Shown: one piece after another, positions 24,883-32,999 of the stretch
How positions within the stretch are numbered: the stretch's first letter is position 1
Layout: the number at the start of each line of letters is the position of its first letter
Assembly (NCBI GenBank): GCA_002412555.1
Contig: DHVH01000245.1
Span: 1 to 37,162 of the forward strand
Reading direction: 5' to 3'
DNA length: 37,162 nucleotides
Origin: Marinilabiliaceae bacterium UBA5213
Lineage (GTDB): Bacteria; Bacteroidota; Bacteroidia; Bacteroidales; Marinilabiliaceae
Notes under the pieces: generated by a model
What the model was told of the DNA's origin: nothing
The model's database searches: none
The model's input: only the letters and a program-made list of their open reading frames with translations
Made by a program: the position numbers and the translations under genes

Positions 24883-25953
24883 ATGAAACATCTCACATTC
24901 CTTCTTATCGCAGTCATTTTCTACGCCTGCTCAACATCTCAGGCCGGAGATGCTGAATCGCACGAAACAGCTCGTTTGTCGCACGTAGAAACAACCACTA
25001 CAGAAGTGGGTGTTGTGCCGGTGCGCAGTGGCGCTTTTGAGCAGGAACTGATCAGCAATGGCAAGCTTGAGGCTAGGCGCAAGGCGGTGGTGCCGTTTGC
25101 GGTGCAAGAGCAAATTATTGACGTTTCGGTGCGAGAGGGGCAATCTGTGGCTGCCGGACAAACACTGGGTAAGGTGGAGGCTTTCACCTTCCAAAAACGA
25201 CTGAGTGATGCCACCAATGCTTATGATCAGGCCGTCATTGATTTGGAGGACCGCCTACTGGGACATGGATTTGCATTGAGCGATACCGCTTCGGTACCGG
25301 AAAGCATTCTTAAAATGGCTCTCATTCGAAGTAACTTCAACAATGCTGTATCAGCTCTGGAGGAGGCCAAGCGCAATCTGTCACAAACAACCATCACCAG
25401 TCCCATTAGTGGAACAATTGCCAATCTGGAAGCCAGTGAGCACAACCACTCTTCTGCTTATCCACATTTTTGTGAAATATTGGACATCAATTCCATGCAC
25501 CTGGTGTTTCATTTACTCGAAACAGAAATGGGTCAGGTGCAAACCGGACAACAGGTGGAGCTTTTCCCTTTTGCCTTATCCGGTGAATCGTTCAAAGGAG
25601 CTGTGACAAGCATTAATCCTGCCGTGGACGACAAAGGAATGGTGCGCATAACTGCCACCGTACCCAACCCTAAACAGCGACTGATGGACGGGATGAATGC
25701 CCGGGTTCTGTTGAAAAATGCTGTGCCTGACTGTCTCATCATTCCAAAGGAAGCAGTCCTGTATCGCCAAAACCGTAAGGTTGTGTTTATTTTTGAAGAG
25801 GGAAAAGCTATTTGGAAATACGTGGAAACGAGTCACGAAAATTCGACCCATGTGGCCATATCAGACGGATTGGAAGAGGGGATGGAGGTGATTGTGGAGA
25901 ATAATTTGAATTTGGCACACGAAAGTAAGGTATCAGTGAACAATGAACAGTAA
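24883..25953 (+). CDS. RND efflux periplasmic adaptor lipoprotein
   Basis: A 356-residue HlyD/AcrA-type membrane fusion protein anchored as a lipoprotein (lipobox FYAC, C16). Domains: a lipoyl/barrel-sandwich half (NGKLEARRKAVVPFAVQEQI, then VREGQSVAAGQTLGKVEAF near 85-105), a helical hairpin, the second lipoyl half (TTITSPISGTIANLEASEHN), a beta-barrel (VQTGQQVELFPFAL) and a membrane-proximal domain (IIPKEAVLYRQNRKVVFIFE). It bridges the inner-membrane RND permeases to the outer-membrane channel. It is the first gene of an operon with an S23-like protein, two RND permeases and a TolC-type protein. The stop codon lies inside repeat block B. Confidence 0.9.
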   Translation: MKHLTFLLIAVIFYACSTSQAGDAESHETARLSHVETTTTEVGVVPVRSGAFEQELISNGKLEARRKAVVPFAVQEQIIDVSVREGQSVAAGQTLGKVEAFTFQKRLSDATNAYDQAVIDLEDRLLGHGFALSDTASVPESILKMALIRSNFNNAVSALEEAKRNLSQTTITSPISGTIANLEASEHNHSSAYPHFCEILDINSMHLVFHLLETEMGQVQTGQQVELFPFALSGESFKGAVTSINPAVDDKGMVRITATVPNPKQRLMDGMNARVLLKNAVPDCLIIPKEAVLYRQNRKVVFIFEEGKAIWKYVETSHENSTHVAISDGLEEGMEVIVENNLNLAHESKVSVNNEQ

Positions 25954-26043
25954 ACAATGATCAGTGAACAGTGAACAGTGATCAAATAAACTGCTAACTG
26001 ATGACTGATAACTGATGACTGATAACTGATAACTGGTAACTGA
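25932..26043. repeat. Intergenic repeat block B (adaptor to S23 gene)
   Basis: The left half is built of ATCAGTGAACA/AACAATGATCAGTGAACAG variants and includes the adaptor stop (25951-25953); the right half consists of ACTGATGACTGATA/ACTGATAACTG units. The right units are reverse complements of the left type (CAGTTATCAGT), so the block can form a long imperfect stem. It ends six bases before ATG 26050. Confidence 0.75.
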
Positions 26044-26049
26044 CAAATT

Positions 26050-26406
26050 ATGAAAGAAAGCATAGCATATATTAAAGCTTTTACTTTAGCAAAAGAAATT
26101 TATCATTATTGCAAGCAGCTAAAAGAAGTGAAAAAAGAATATGACCTTTCAAGACAGTTGTTAAGAAGTGGGACATCTATTGGTGCAAACCTTGCTGAAG
26201 CAAATGGTGCTATTTCGAAACCAGATTTTTCAGCTAAAATTAGCATCGCATATAAAGAATGTCTTGAGACTCAATTCTGGCTAAAATTGCTTAAGGAAGT
26301 TAATCTAATCGAAGAAATTCCCTATAATTCCTTATTCGAAAAAGCCGATGAAATTGGAAGAATACTATTCGCTATACTAAAAACAACAAGAATTAAGGAT
26401 CAGTGA
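26050..26406 (+). CDS. Four helix bundle protein (S23 / rRNA intervening-sequence family)
   Basis: A 118-residue all-helical protein of the S23/IVS-type four-helix-bundle family. The hallmark segment is SRQLLRSGTSIGANLAEANG (about 36-55), followed by SKPDFSAKISIAYKECLETQFWLK and a last helix. Members occur as ORFs in 23S rRNA intervening sequences and as free-standing genes, and are related in fold to the Avd protein of diversity-generating retroelements; their function is unclear. Here the gene interrupts an RND efflux operon between adaptor and permease, with repeat blocks on both sides; its stop codon (TGA 26404-26406) is formed by the repeat. No 23S rRNA sequence is nearby. Confidence 0.88.
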   Translation: MKESIAYIKAFTLAKEIYHYCKQLKEVKKEYDLSRQLLRSGTSIGANLAEANGAISKPDFSAKISIAYKECLETQFWLKLLKEVNLIEEIPYNSLFEKADEIGRILFAILKTTRIKDQ

Positions 26407-26480
26407 ACAGTTATCAATAAACAATAACTAGTAACTGATGACTGCTAACTGATGACTGTTAACTGAACACTGCTAACTGA
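26399..26480. repeat. Intergenic repeat block C (S23 gene to RND1)
   Basis: Same architecture as block B: ATCAGTGAACAGTTATCAAT on the left, then GTAACTGATGACTGCTAACT and further ACTG units on the right, ending three bases before ATG 26484. It includes the stop codon of the S23 gene. Confidence 0.7.
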
Positions 26481-26483
26481 ATC

Positions 26484-29400
26484 ATGAAAAACTCCTTCTC
26501 CATCAACATCATCTTCCTCCTCCTAACCATCATTGGTCTGGCTTTGGTGTCGCGTTTACCGGTGCAATTGCAGCCTGATAAACAGGGGGATGCTGTAAAT
26601 GTGAGTTTTTGGTGGCATGGCATGGGGGCCGAAGTGATTGAGCGGGAAGTGACCTCGCCCATTGAAGGCACGCTGTCGGCTTTGCGGGGCGTAAAGGACA
26701 TTTCATCCCGCTCGTATAAGGACAAGGGGGAGGTAACGCTTGTCTTTAAAAAAGGAACGGACATGGATGCCGCACGCTTTGAAGTGGCCTCGCTTATGCG
26801 GAGTATTCATTCGCGCTTACCTGAAGGGGTGCAGCTACCACAGGTCAGCTACAGCGGGGGAAGTGGTGAAGATGATCCCTTGCTAATGGTTTACACCATC
26901 AACGGGGAAGGCAGCAGCTATTCACTTCAGGAATATGTTTCGCGATATGTTGTGCCACGCATCAGCTATTTGAACGCTATCAGCAGTGCGGCCGTTACCG
27001 GAGCCACCCCTCTCGAATGGGAACTGGCCTACGATAAGCACCTGCTTAAGCGCTACGGCGTATCGGTCAGCGACCTGCAAAATGCCATTCAAAAACACCT
27101 GGCACGCAACGAACTGGGGCAATCGACCATCAGGCGAGGCGACAGTGAGGAAACCATTCACCTTACTTTTAGCAGCAGTGATTCGGATATCTTGCAATGG
27201 GATAAAGTAGTAATTGCCAAATCAGGCAATCGCATTGTTCGCCTGACCGATTTGGTCACTCCCATGCTTAAAGAAACGGTGCCCCACTCCTACTTTCGGG
27301 TAAATGGACTAAATACCGTTTATCTGGTGATTCATTCTACCAAAGGCGCCAATCAAATGGCTTTGGCCACAGAAGTAAAAACGGTCATTGACGACCTGAA
27401 GCACGGATTTCCGCAGAACTTTTCGATGCTGGTCAATTATGATGCTTCGGAACACATTCAAACGGAAGTTAAAAAAATAACTTCCCGTGCCCTGCTGGCC
27501 ATCATCATATTGTTGCTTTTTGTATTGCTCATCAGTCGCAGGTGGCGCTACTTGTTTATTATAGCACTTAGTCTGTTCGCCAATTTAAGCATAGCCGTGA
27601 TATTCTACTACATGCTGGGCATTGAGATACACCTTTACAGTCTGGCCGGTATCACCGTCTCCCTGGGCATGATCATCGATAATACCATAGTGATGGCCGA
27701 TCACCTGCGCCATTCCGGTAACCGCAAGGCATTTTTGGCCATACTGGCCGCCACACTCACCACTATGGGCGCCATGACGGTTATCTTTTTTCTCAAAGAA
27801 GAGCAGCGGCTGAATCTGGTAGATTTTGCCATTGTTTTGCTAGTCAATCTAAGTGTTTCGCTGGCCGTGGCCCTCTTTTTTGTACCTGCTCTGTTACATC
27901 AGCTCCCCCTGAATGCCAACCGCAAGAAAAGGATCATTCGTCGTAAACGAAGGGTGGTAAGGGTGAGTAAAAGATACGGTCGCTTTTTGCGCTTTGGATT
28001 AAGATGGCGATGGACTTTTATTGTGTTTTTTGTATGGTCTTTTGGTTGGCCTGTATTCTTATTGCCCGATAAAATTGAAACCAAGGAAGACGAAGAACCT
28101 GCGTGGCATGTAGATCTTTACAACAAGACGCTCGGCAACCAGAACTACCTCGATACCGTTAAACCATGGGTCAATAAAATCCTGGGCGGCAGCTGGTACT
28201 ACTTCTCCAATTATTATTCGAGCCAGAATTTCAACTGGGATGATTCCCGGACAAGGCTCTGGGCAAGCGGGAGTATGCCGGATGGATCAACCATCCATCA
28301 AATGAATGAGGTTTTTATAGGGCTGGAGAATTTTTTGGCCGGATTTGAAGAGGTAGATATGTTCACGTCCAACATCCATAGCGTTGACCATGCAACCATT
28401 GAAATAGCCTTTAAACCTGAATTTGAAAACAGTGCCTTTCCGCATCAGCTCAAAAACGAACTCATCAGACAAGCGATTGGGATCGGCAGTGCCGATTTCT
28501 CTATTTATGGTGTAGGACAGGGATTTAGCAATGCATCGTATGATGGAATGAGGAACAACTTACTCCAGCTGAAGGGCTACAATTACGACTTGCTGTTACA
28601 GCAGGCAGATCGGCTTAAGGACACACTGCTGACTAACCCTCGGATTCAGGAGGTGATTGTGCAGACCGGCGTATCATGGCGGGGGAAGCCCCGTTATGAA
28701 TTTGTCATGGGTCTCCACAGCGACAAGCTGGAAGAAGTCGGCAGTTCCCTTGGGAATCTGTATGCCAGTCTGCTTTTCGTTACGCCCAACGACTTAATTG
28801 CGGGATACATTCCCGGCAAGGACGGTTTGGTATCCGTTTCTCTAAGAAAAATCAATAAAAACCAGACCTCTGTATGGGATATGGAAAACAATCTGCTGGC
28901 ATCTCCTGAGACATCCTACCGCCTCAAAGAAGTGGGATGGCTTAAAAGGGAACGGACAGGGGATGTTATTCGCAAACACAATCAGCAATACGAACTCAAT
29001 GTAGAGTATGATTTCATCGGCCCATTTGAACTGAACCGTCGGGTACGGGAAAGGTATGTGGAAGAGGTTCGTGAGGGGCTACCGATGGGCTTCTCCATTC
29101 ACGATGCCAGTAACTGGTGGGGCTGGGACAAAGACGAAAAATCGCAATACTGGCTGTTGCTGATTGTGCTGGCCGTTATTTTTGTAATGTGTGCCATCCT
29201 CTTTGAATCCTTGTTGCAACCCTTGGCCGTGATTTCAGCCATTCCGATTTCGTTTATTGGTTTGTTTCTCACTTTTGGGTTGTTCAAAATCAATTTTGAC
29301 CAGGGCGGTTATGCAGCTATGATACTGCTGTGTGGACTGACAGTCAACGCCGCCCTTTATATAATTAACGATTACAACAACTTAAAGAAAAGACATAATA

Positions 29401-29621
29401 ACCAAAGCAAATTGCAACTGTTTTTAAAAGCTTATAACCACAAAATCATACCCATCATCCTCACTACCCTCTCCACCATTATGGGACTGTTGCCCTTTTT
29501 GTTGGCCGGGAAAGATGAAGGTTTCTGGTTTTCACTAGCTGCCGGGGCTACCGGAGGGTTGATTTTTTCGCTGGTGGCGGTGGTGGTTTGGTTGCCTTTA
29601 ATAATGATCAAGGAACAGTGA
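26484..29621 (+). CDS. RND efflux permease (first subunit, RND1)
   Basis: A 1045-residue inner-membrane RND transporter with the duplicated layout: TM1 at the N-terminus, a large periplasmic porter domain, TM2-TM6 (from RALLAIIILLLFVLLI), a second TM (TFIVFFVWSFGWPVFLL), a second porter loop and the last TM block (YWLLLIVLAVIFVMCAILF onward). TM4 has GMIIDNTIVMADHL (D399, N400), where AcrB has Asp-Asp, and TM10 has GLTVNAALYIIND, where AcrB has the essential Lys. It shares only the family frame with the second permease 141 bp downstream, so the pump is likely heteromeric. Its stop lies in repeat block D. Substrate unknown. Confidence 0.9.
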   Translation: MKNSFSINIIFLLLTIIGLALVSRLPVQLQPDKQGDAVNVSFWWHGMGAEVIEREVTSPIEGTLSALRGVKDISSRSYKDKGEVTLVFKKGTDMDAARFEVASLMRSIHSRLPEGVQLPQVSYSGGSGEDDPLLMVYTINGEGSSYSLQEYVSRYVVPRISYLNAISSAAVTGATPLEWELAYDKHLLKRYGVSVSDLQNAIQKHLARNELGQSTIRRGDSEETIHLTFSSSDSDILQWDKVVIAKSGNRIVRLTDLVTPMLKETVPHSYFRVNGLNTVYLVIHSTKGANQMALATEVKTVIDDLKHGFPQNFSMLVNYDASEHIQTEVKKITSRALLAIIILLLFVLLISRRWRYLFIIALSLFANLSIAVIFYYMLGIEIHLYSLAGITVSLGMIIDNTIVMADHLRHSGNRKAFLAILAATLTTMGAMTVIFFLKEEQRLNLVDFAIVLLVNLSVSLAVALFFVPALLHQLPLNANRKKRIIRRKRRVVRVSKRYGRFLRFGLRWRWTFIVFFVWSFGWPVFLLPDKIETKEDEEPAWHVDLYNKTLGNQNYLDTVKPWVNKILGGSWYYFSNYYSSQNFNWDDSRTRLWASGSMPDGSTIHQMNEVFIGLENFLAGFEEVDMFTSNIHSVDHATIEIAFKPEFENSAFPHQLKNELIRQAIGIGSADFSIYGVGQGFSNASYDGMRNNLLQLKGYNYDLLLQQADRLKDTLLTNPRIQEVIVQTGVSWRGKPRYEFVMGLHSDKLEEVGSSLGNLYASLLFVTPNDLIAGYIPGKDGLVSVSLRKINKNQTSVWDMENNLLASPETSYRLKEVGWLKRERTGDVIRKHNQQYELNVEYDFIGPFELNRRVRERYVEEVREGLPMGFSIHDASNWWGWDKDEKSQYWLLLIVLAVIFVMCAILFESLLQPLAVISAIPISFIGLFLTFGLFKINFDQGGYAAMILLCGLTVNAALYIINDYNNLKKRHNNQSKLQLFLKAYNHKIIPIILTTLSTIMGLLPFLLAGKDEGFWFSLAAGATGGLIFSLVAVVVWLPLIMIKEQ

Positions 29622-29760
29622 GCAATGATCAGTCATCAATGATCAGTAAACAATGATCAGTTATCAATGAAATAACAAACTAATGGCTGGTAACTGATGA
29701 CTGGTAACTGATGACTGATGACTGATAACTGTTAACTGGTAACTGATAACTGATAACTGA
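29613..29760. repeat. Intergenic repeat block D (RND1 to RND2)
   Basis: The longest block of this type. AACAGTGAGCAATGATCAGT and related units follow from inside the RND1 end (stop 29619-29621), then TAACTGATGACTGGTAACTG-type units up to two bases before ATG 29763. Confidence 0.75.
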
Positions 29761-29762
29761 AC

Positions 29763-32700
29763 ATGATAGAATTTTTAATTCGCCGACCAATTGCCGTCAT
29801 AATGACTTTCGTGGCCATTCTCACGCTGGGATTGGTGGCTACGGGTTTGTTGCCGGTTTCGTTGATGCCGGATATTGACATTCCGGAAATTACCATTCAG
29901 GTTAACCGTCCGGGAGAGTCGGTGCGGCAGGTAGAAGATGGCATTGTGGCGCCGATGCGGTACCACCTGATGCAGATACCCCACTTGGATGACATGACCA
30001 GTGAGAGTCGAGATGGCCGGGCGCTGATCCGCTTACGCTTTAAGTATGGAGCGGATATCAACTATGCTTTTATTGATGTCAATGAAAAGGTGGATGCGGC
30101 CATGCGCAATTTGCCTGCCGACATGGAACGGCCGGCCATCATCAAAGCCTCGGCTTCCGATTTACCAGTGTTTTACATCAATCTCTGGAAGGAAGGCGCC
30201 GATGAGGGGCAGTTCATGGAATTGAGTAATTTGGCGCGATCGGTCATGATTAAGCGTCTGGAGCAACTGCCCGAAGTGGCCATGGTAGATGTTACCGGTC
30301 ATCTGGAACCTGAGCTATTCATCGAACCCAATGAGCCCTTGCTTCAATCGCTGGGATTGACCCACCATGACATCACAAGAGCCCTGGAGCAGAACAACCT
30401 GTCGCTGGGATCGCTGCAGGTAACGGATGGACAGTACCTCTTCAACATCCGGTTTTCCAATGCCTTGCGCACCGTTGAGGATGTGAAGGATATTCGCCTT
30501 AGAGTAGGCACACGATTTATGAAGCTGCAAGAATTGGCGCATATAGGATTGCGGGCCCGACAGCAGGAGGGCGCCTTTTTAACCGGTACGCAAGCGGCCC
30601 TTTCTCTGGCAGTGATCAAGCAATCAGACGCCCGCATGGACGATCTGAAAAAGAGCGTTCACGGTATGCTGGAAAGGTTCGGATGGGATTACCCGGAAAT
30701 AAAATTCCAAATCATCCGTGACCAGACCGCCCTACTGGATCACTCCATCAGCAACCTTCAAGTGAACCTGCTGTTTGGGGGAATTCTGGCCTTCATTATC
30801 TTATTTTTCTTTTTGAAAGATGGCCGGGCGCCCTGGCTCATTGGCATATCCATACCTACCGCTCTGGTAATTAGTCTGCTCTTTTTTCACCTGGCTGGAT
30901 TGTCCATCAACATCATCTCCCTTTCGGGCTTAATACTTGGTGTGGGCATGATGATTGACAATTCCATCATTGTCATTGACAATATTACCCAGTACACCGA
31001 AAAAGGCGAAACGCTGGCCAAATCCTGTATCAGGGGCACCAACGAAATCATACGCCCACTTATATCCTCAGTACTGACCACCTGCGCAGTTTTTGTTCCT
31101 TTGATTTTTCTGAGCGGGATTTCCGGCGCTTTGTTTTATGATCAGGCTGTGGCCGTAGCCATTGGTTTGGTATCATCTCTTATCGTTTCCATTACCCTTA
31201 TTCCAGTCCTGTACCACCTGTTTAGTGCAAGGGCCGAACGCAGCGGAAAACTCAGAAAGGGAAGAATTACCCTTGCCCTCCAGAAACTTAACCTGTTCAA
31301 AACAGAAGACAGCTACGAAAAAAGCTTTGAGTGGGTTTTTAAATACCGCAAATCATGTATCATCGGCTTTTTGGTGCTTATGGTGCCTGCCTTTCTTTTG
31401 GGATGGCTACTGCCAAGGGAGCGTTTCCCAACTTTCAATCACAATGATGTGTTGATTTCGATCGACTGGAATGAGCGCATCAACCTGCAGGAAAATCGCC
31501 AACGTCTGGAAAAAATCAATATTAACATCGCTGATTTAGTCCAGACAGCCACCACTTACGCAGGCACCCAAAAATACTTGTTGCATAAAGATTTGGACCA
31601 ATCCGTTTCAGAAGCTCTGCTTTATTTCGACTGTAACAACGAGGAAGATTTAAGGCTCTTGCAGGATAAGATGTCCGAAATAATTGCTCAGGAATGGCCT
31701 AAAGCCATTCTTGAATTCCGCGTTCCGGAAACCATCTTCGAAAAACTCTTTCAGCAGGACGAGGCTTTTCTGGTGGCTAAAATCAGTGACAATCAAGAGC
31801 GGGGTGTACCGGATCTCTCGCGTATGAATGAGATGGCATCGCATCTGAAAACATCATTTCCGAATGCAGGGATCATGCCGCCTGCTTCGGAAACTTATAT
31901 TGAAATTACTGCTTCACCGGAAATGCTGGTGTTGTATGACGTGGAGCACAATGTATTGTATGAGCGACTGCGTGCGGCTTTGAACGCCTGGCAGGTAGGA
32001 GTGCTGCACACAGGTTCGCAATACATTCCCATGGTGATTGGTAACCTTCCGGTGCCGGTAGACAAAATGCTGGATGAGCTCATGGTAGTCAATCGCCATA
32101 ACCTGAAAATTCCGGTTAAGGCACTGGTGAGCACCCGCATCAAGGATGATTACAAAACTCTACTGGGCAGTGCACAGGGTGCTTATGTGCCTATCAACAT
32201 TTTTTCTGTACCCAATGGTGATGCTCAGGCATTTATGGGTCGCGTTACGCAGGAATTGAAAAAGAAGTATGATGTAGACACCTCCTTTAGTGGCAGTTGG
32301 TTTGGATCCAGAAAACTGATGCAAGAGCTGTTGATTGTCTTGCTCATTTCCCTGTCCCTGCTCTATTTTATTCTGGCCGCCCAGTTTGAATCGCTTCGTC
32401 AGCCGCTGATCTTATTGCTGGAAGTTCCCATTGACATTGCCGGGGCACTTTTCCTGTTATGGGTTTTCGGCGGGACTATTAACATCATGTCGATGATAGG
32501 GATTATTGTTATGAGTGGAATTATAGTGAACGATTCCATTCTAAAAATAGACACCATTAACCGACTGCGCCGTGAAGGCATGCCCATTCTGGAAGCAATA
32601 AAAGAAGGCGGGCATCGACGCCTTAAGCCGATCATAATGACCAGCATAACCACCATATTAGCCCTTGTTCCAGTCATTTGGGGCAGCGGCATGGGCAGCG

Positions 32701-32825
32701 AGCTGCAGAAACCCTTGGCACTTACCGTTATTGGCGGAATGGTGTTGGGTACGTTTGTAAGTTTGTACTTTATTCCGTTGTGTTATTACTATTTGTGCAA
32801 AAAATCAGTGAGCAGTTATCAATGA
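29763..32825 (+). CDS. RND efflux permease (second subunit, RND2)
   Basis: A 1020-residue RND transporter starting MIEFLIRRPIAVIMTFVAIL, a canonical RND N-terminus. The porter signature VEDGIVAPMRYHLMQIPHLD, the TM4 motif GMMIDNSIIVIDNI (D399, N400) and the TM10 motif GIIVNDSILKIDTINRLR (N923, D924) are visible, then MTSITTILALVPVIWGSGMG and the final TM helices. As in RND1 the Asp-Asp/Lys relay of AcrB is not conserved. The pair is probably a heteromultimer in the manner of MdtB-MdtC (analogy only). The last codons (SVSSYQ) and the stop are written in repeat block E. Confidence 0.92.
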   Translation: MIEFLIRRPIAVIMTFVAILTLGLVATGLLPVSLMPDIDIPEITIQVNRPGESVRQVEDGIVAPMRYHLMQIPHLDDMTSESRDGRALIRLRFKYGADINYAFIDVNEKVDAAMRNLPADMERPAIIKASASDLPVFYINLWKEGADEGQFMELSNLARSVMIKRLEQLPEVAMVDVTGHLEPELFIEPNEPLLQSLGLTHHDITRALEQNNLSLGSLQVTDGQYLFNIRFSNALRTVEDVKDIRLRVGTRFMKLQELAHIGLRARQQEGAFLTGTQAALSLAVIKQSDARMDDLKKSVHGMLERFGWDYPEIKFQIIRDQTALLDHSISNLQVNLLFGGILAFIILFFFLKDGRAPWLIGISIPTALVISLLFFHLAGLSINIISLSGLILGVGMMIDNSIIVIDNITQYTEKGETLAKSCIRGTNEIIRPLISSVLTTCAVFVPLIFLSGISGALFYDQAVAVAIGLVSSLIVSITLIPVLYHLFSARAERSGKLRKGRITLALQKLNLFKTEDSYEKSFEWVFKYRKSCIIGFLVLMVPAFLLGWLLPRERFPTFNHNDVLISIDWNERINLQENRQRLEKININIADLVQTATTYAGTQKYLLHKDLDQSVSEALLYFDCNNEEDLRLLQDKMSEIIAQEWPKAILEFRVPETIFEKLFQQDEAFLVAKISDNQERGVPDLSRMNEMASHLKTSFPNAGIMPPASETYIEITASPEMLVLYDVEHNVLYERLRAALNAWQVGVLHTGSQYIPMVIGNLPVPVDKMLDELMVVNRHNLKIPVKALVSTRIKDDYKTLLGSAQGAYVPINIFSVPNGDAQAFMGRVTQELKKKYDVDTSFSGSWFGSRKLMQELLIVLLISLSLLYFILAAQFESLRQPLILLLEVPIDIAGALFLLWVFGGTINIMSMIGIIVMSGIIVNDSILKIDTINRLRREGMPILEAIKEGGHRRLKPIIMTSITTILALVPVIWGSGMGSELQKPLALTVIGGMVLGTFVSLYFIPLCYYYLCKKSVSSYQ

Positions 32826-32993
32826 GCAATGAACAGTTGGGAGTTGGGGGTTTAGGGTTTAGGGTTGGGGAAGACAATTATGTGGCTGACGAGCAACTAA
32901 TTACCCCCAACTATAAACTATCAACAATAAACTAAAAACTATCAACCATAAACCATCAACTAAAAACTATCAACCATAAACTAAAAACTATTT
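32804..32993. repeat. Intergenic repeat block E with G-rich tract (RND2 to TolC)
   Basis: The left part repeats the CAGTGAGCAGTTATCAATGA theme through the RND2 stop. The right part (from about 32910) is a different A-rich array of CTATCAACCATAAACTAAAA units. Between them lies a G-rich tract, annotated separately. The block ends just before ATG 33000. Confidence 0.65.
32839..32912 (+). other. G-quadruplex motif competing with a hairpin
   Basis: Five G-runs at 32839-32841, 32846-32850, 32855-32857, 32862-32864 and 32867-32870, separated by loops of 4, 4, 4 and 2 bases, meet the usual rule for a three-tetrad quadruplex. AGTTGGGGGT (32842-32851) is also perfectly complementary to ACCCCCAACT (32903-32912), so hairpin and quadruplex exclude each other. 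It lies in the transcribed strand orientation between the RND2 stop and the TolC start. Confidence 0.6.
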
Positions 32994-32999
32994 TCTGAA

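Noticed and set aside
25932..26043. Repeated ACTGATGACTG units resembling a short CRISPR array
   Set aside because: The units are 10-12 bases, degenerate and contiguous without unique spacers, and no cas gene is present. They are simple tandem repeats.
32851..32864. TTTAGGG units resembling a eukaryotic-type telomere repeat
   Set aside because: Only two units inside a chromosomal operon gap; kept solely as part of a G-rich tract.
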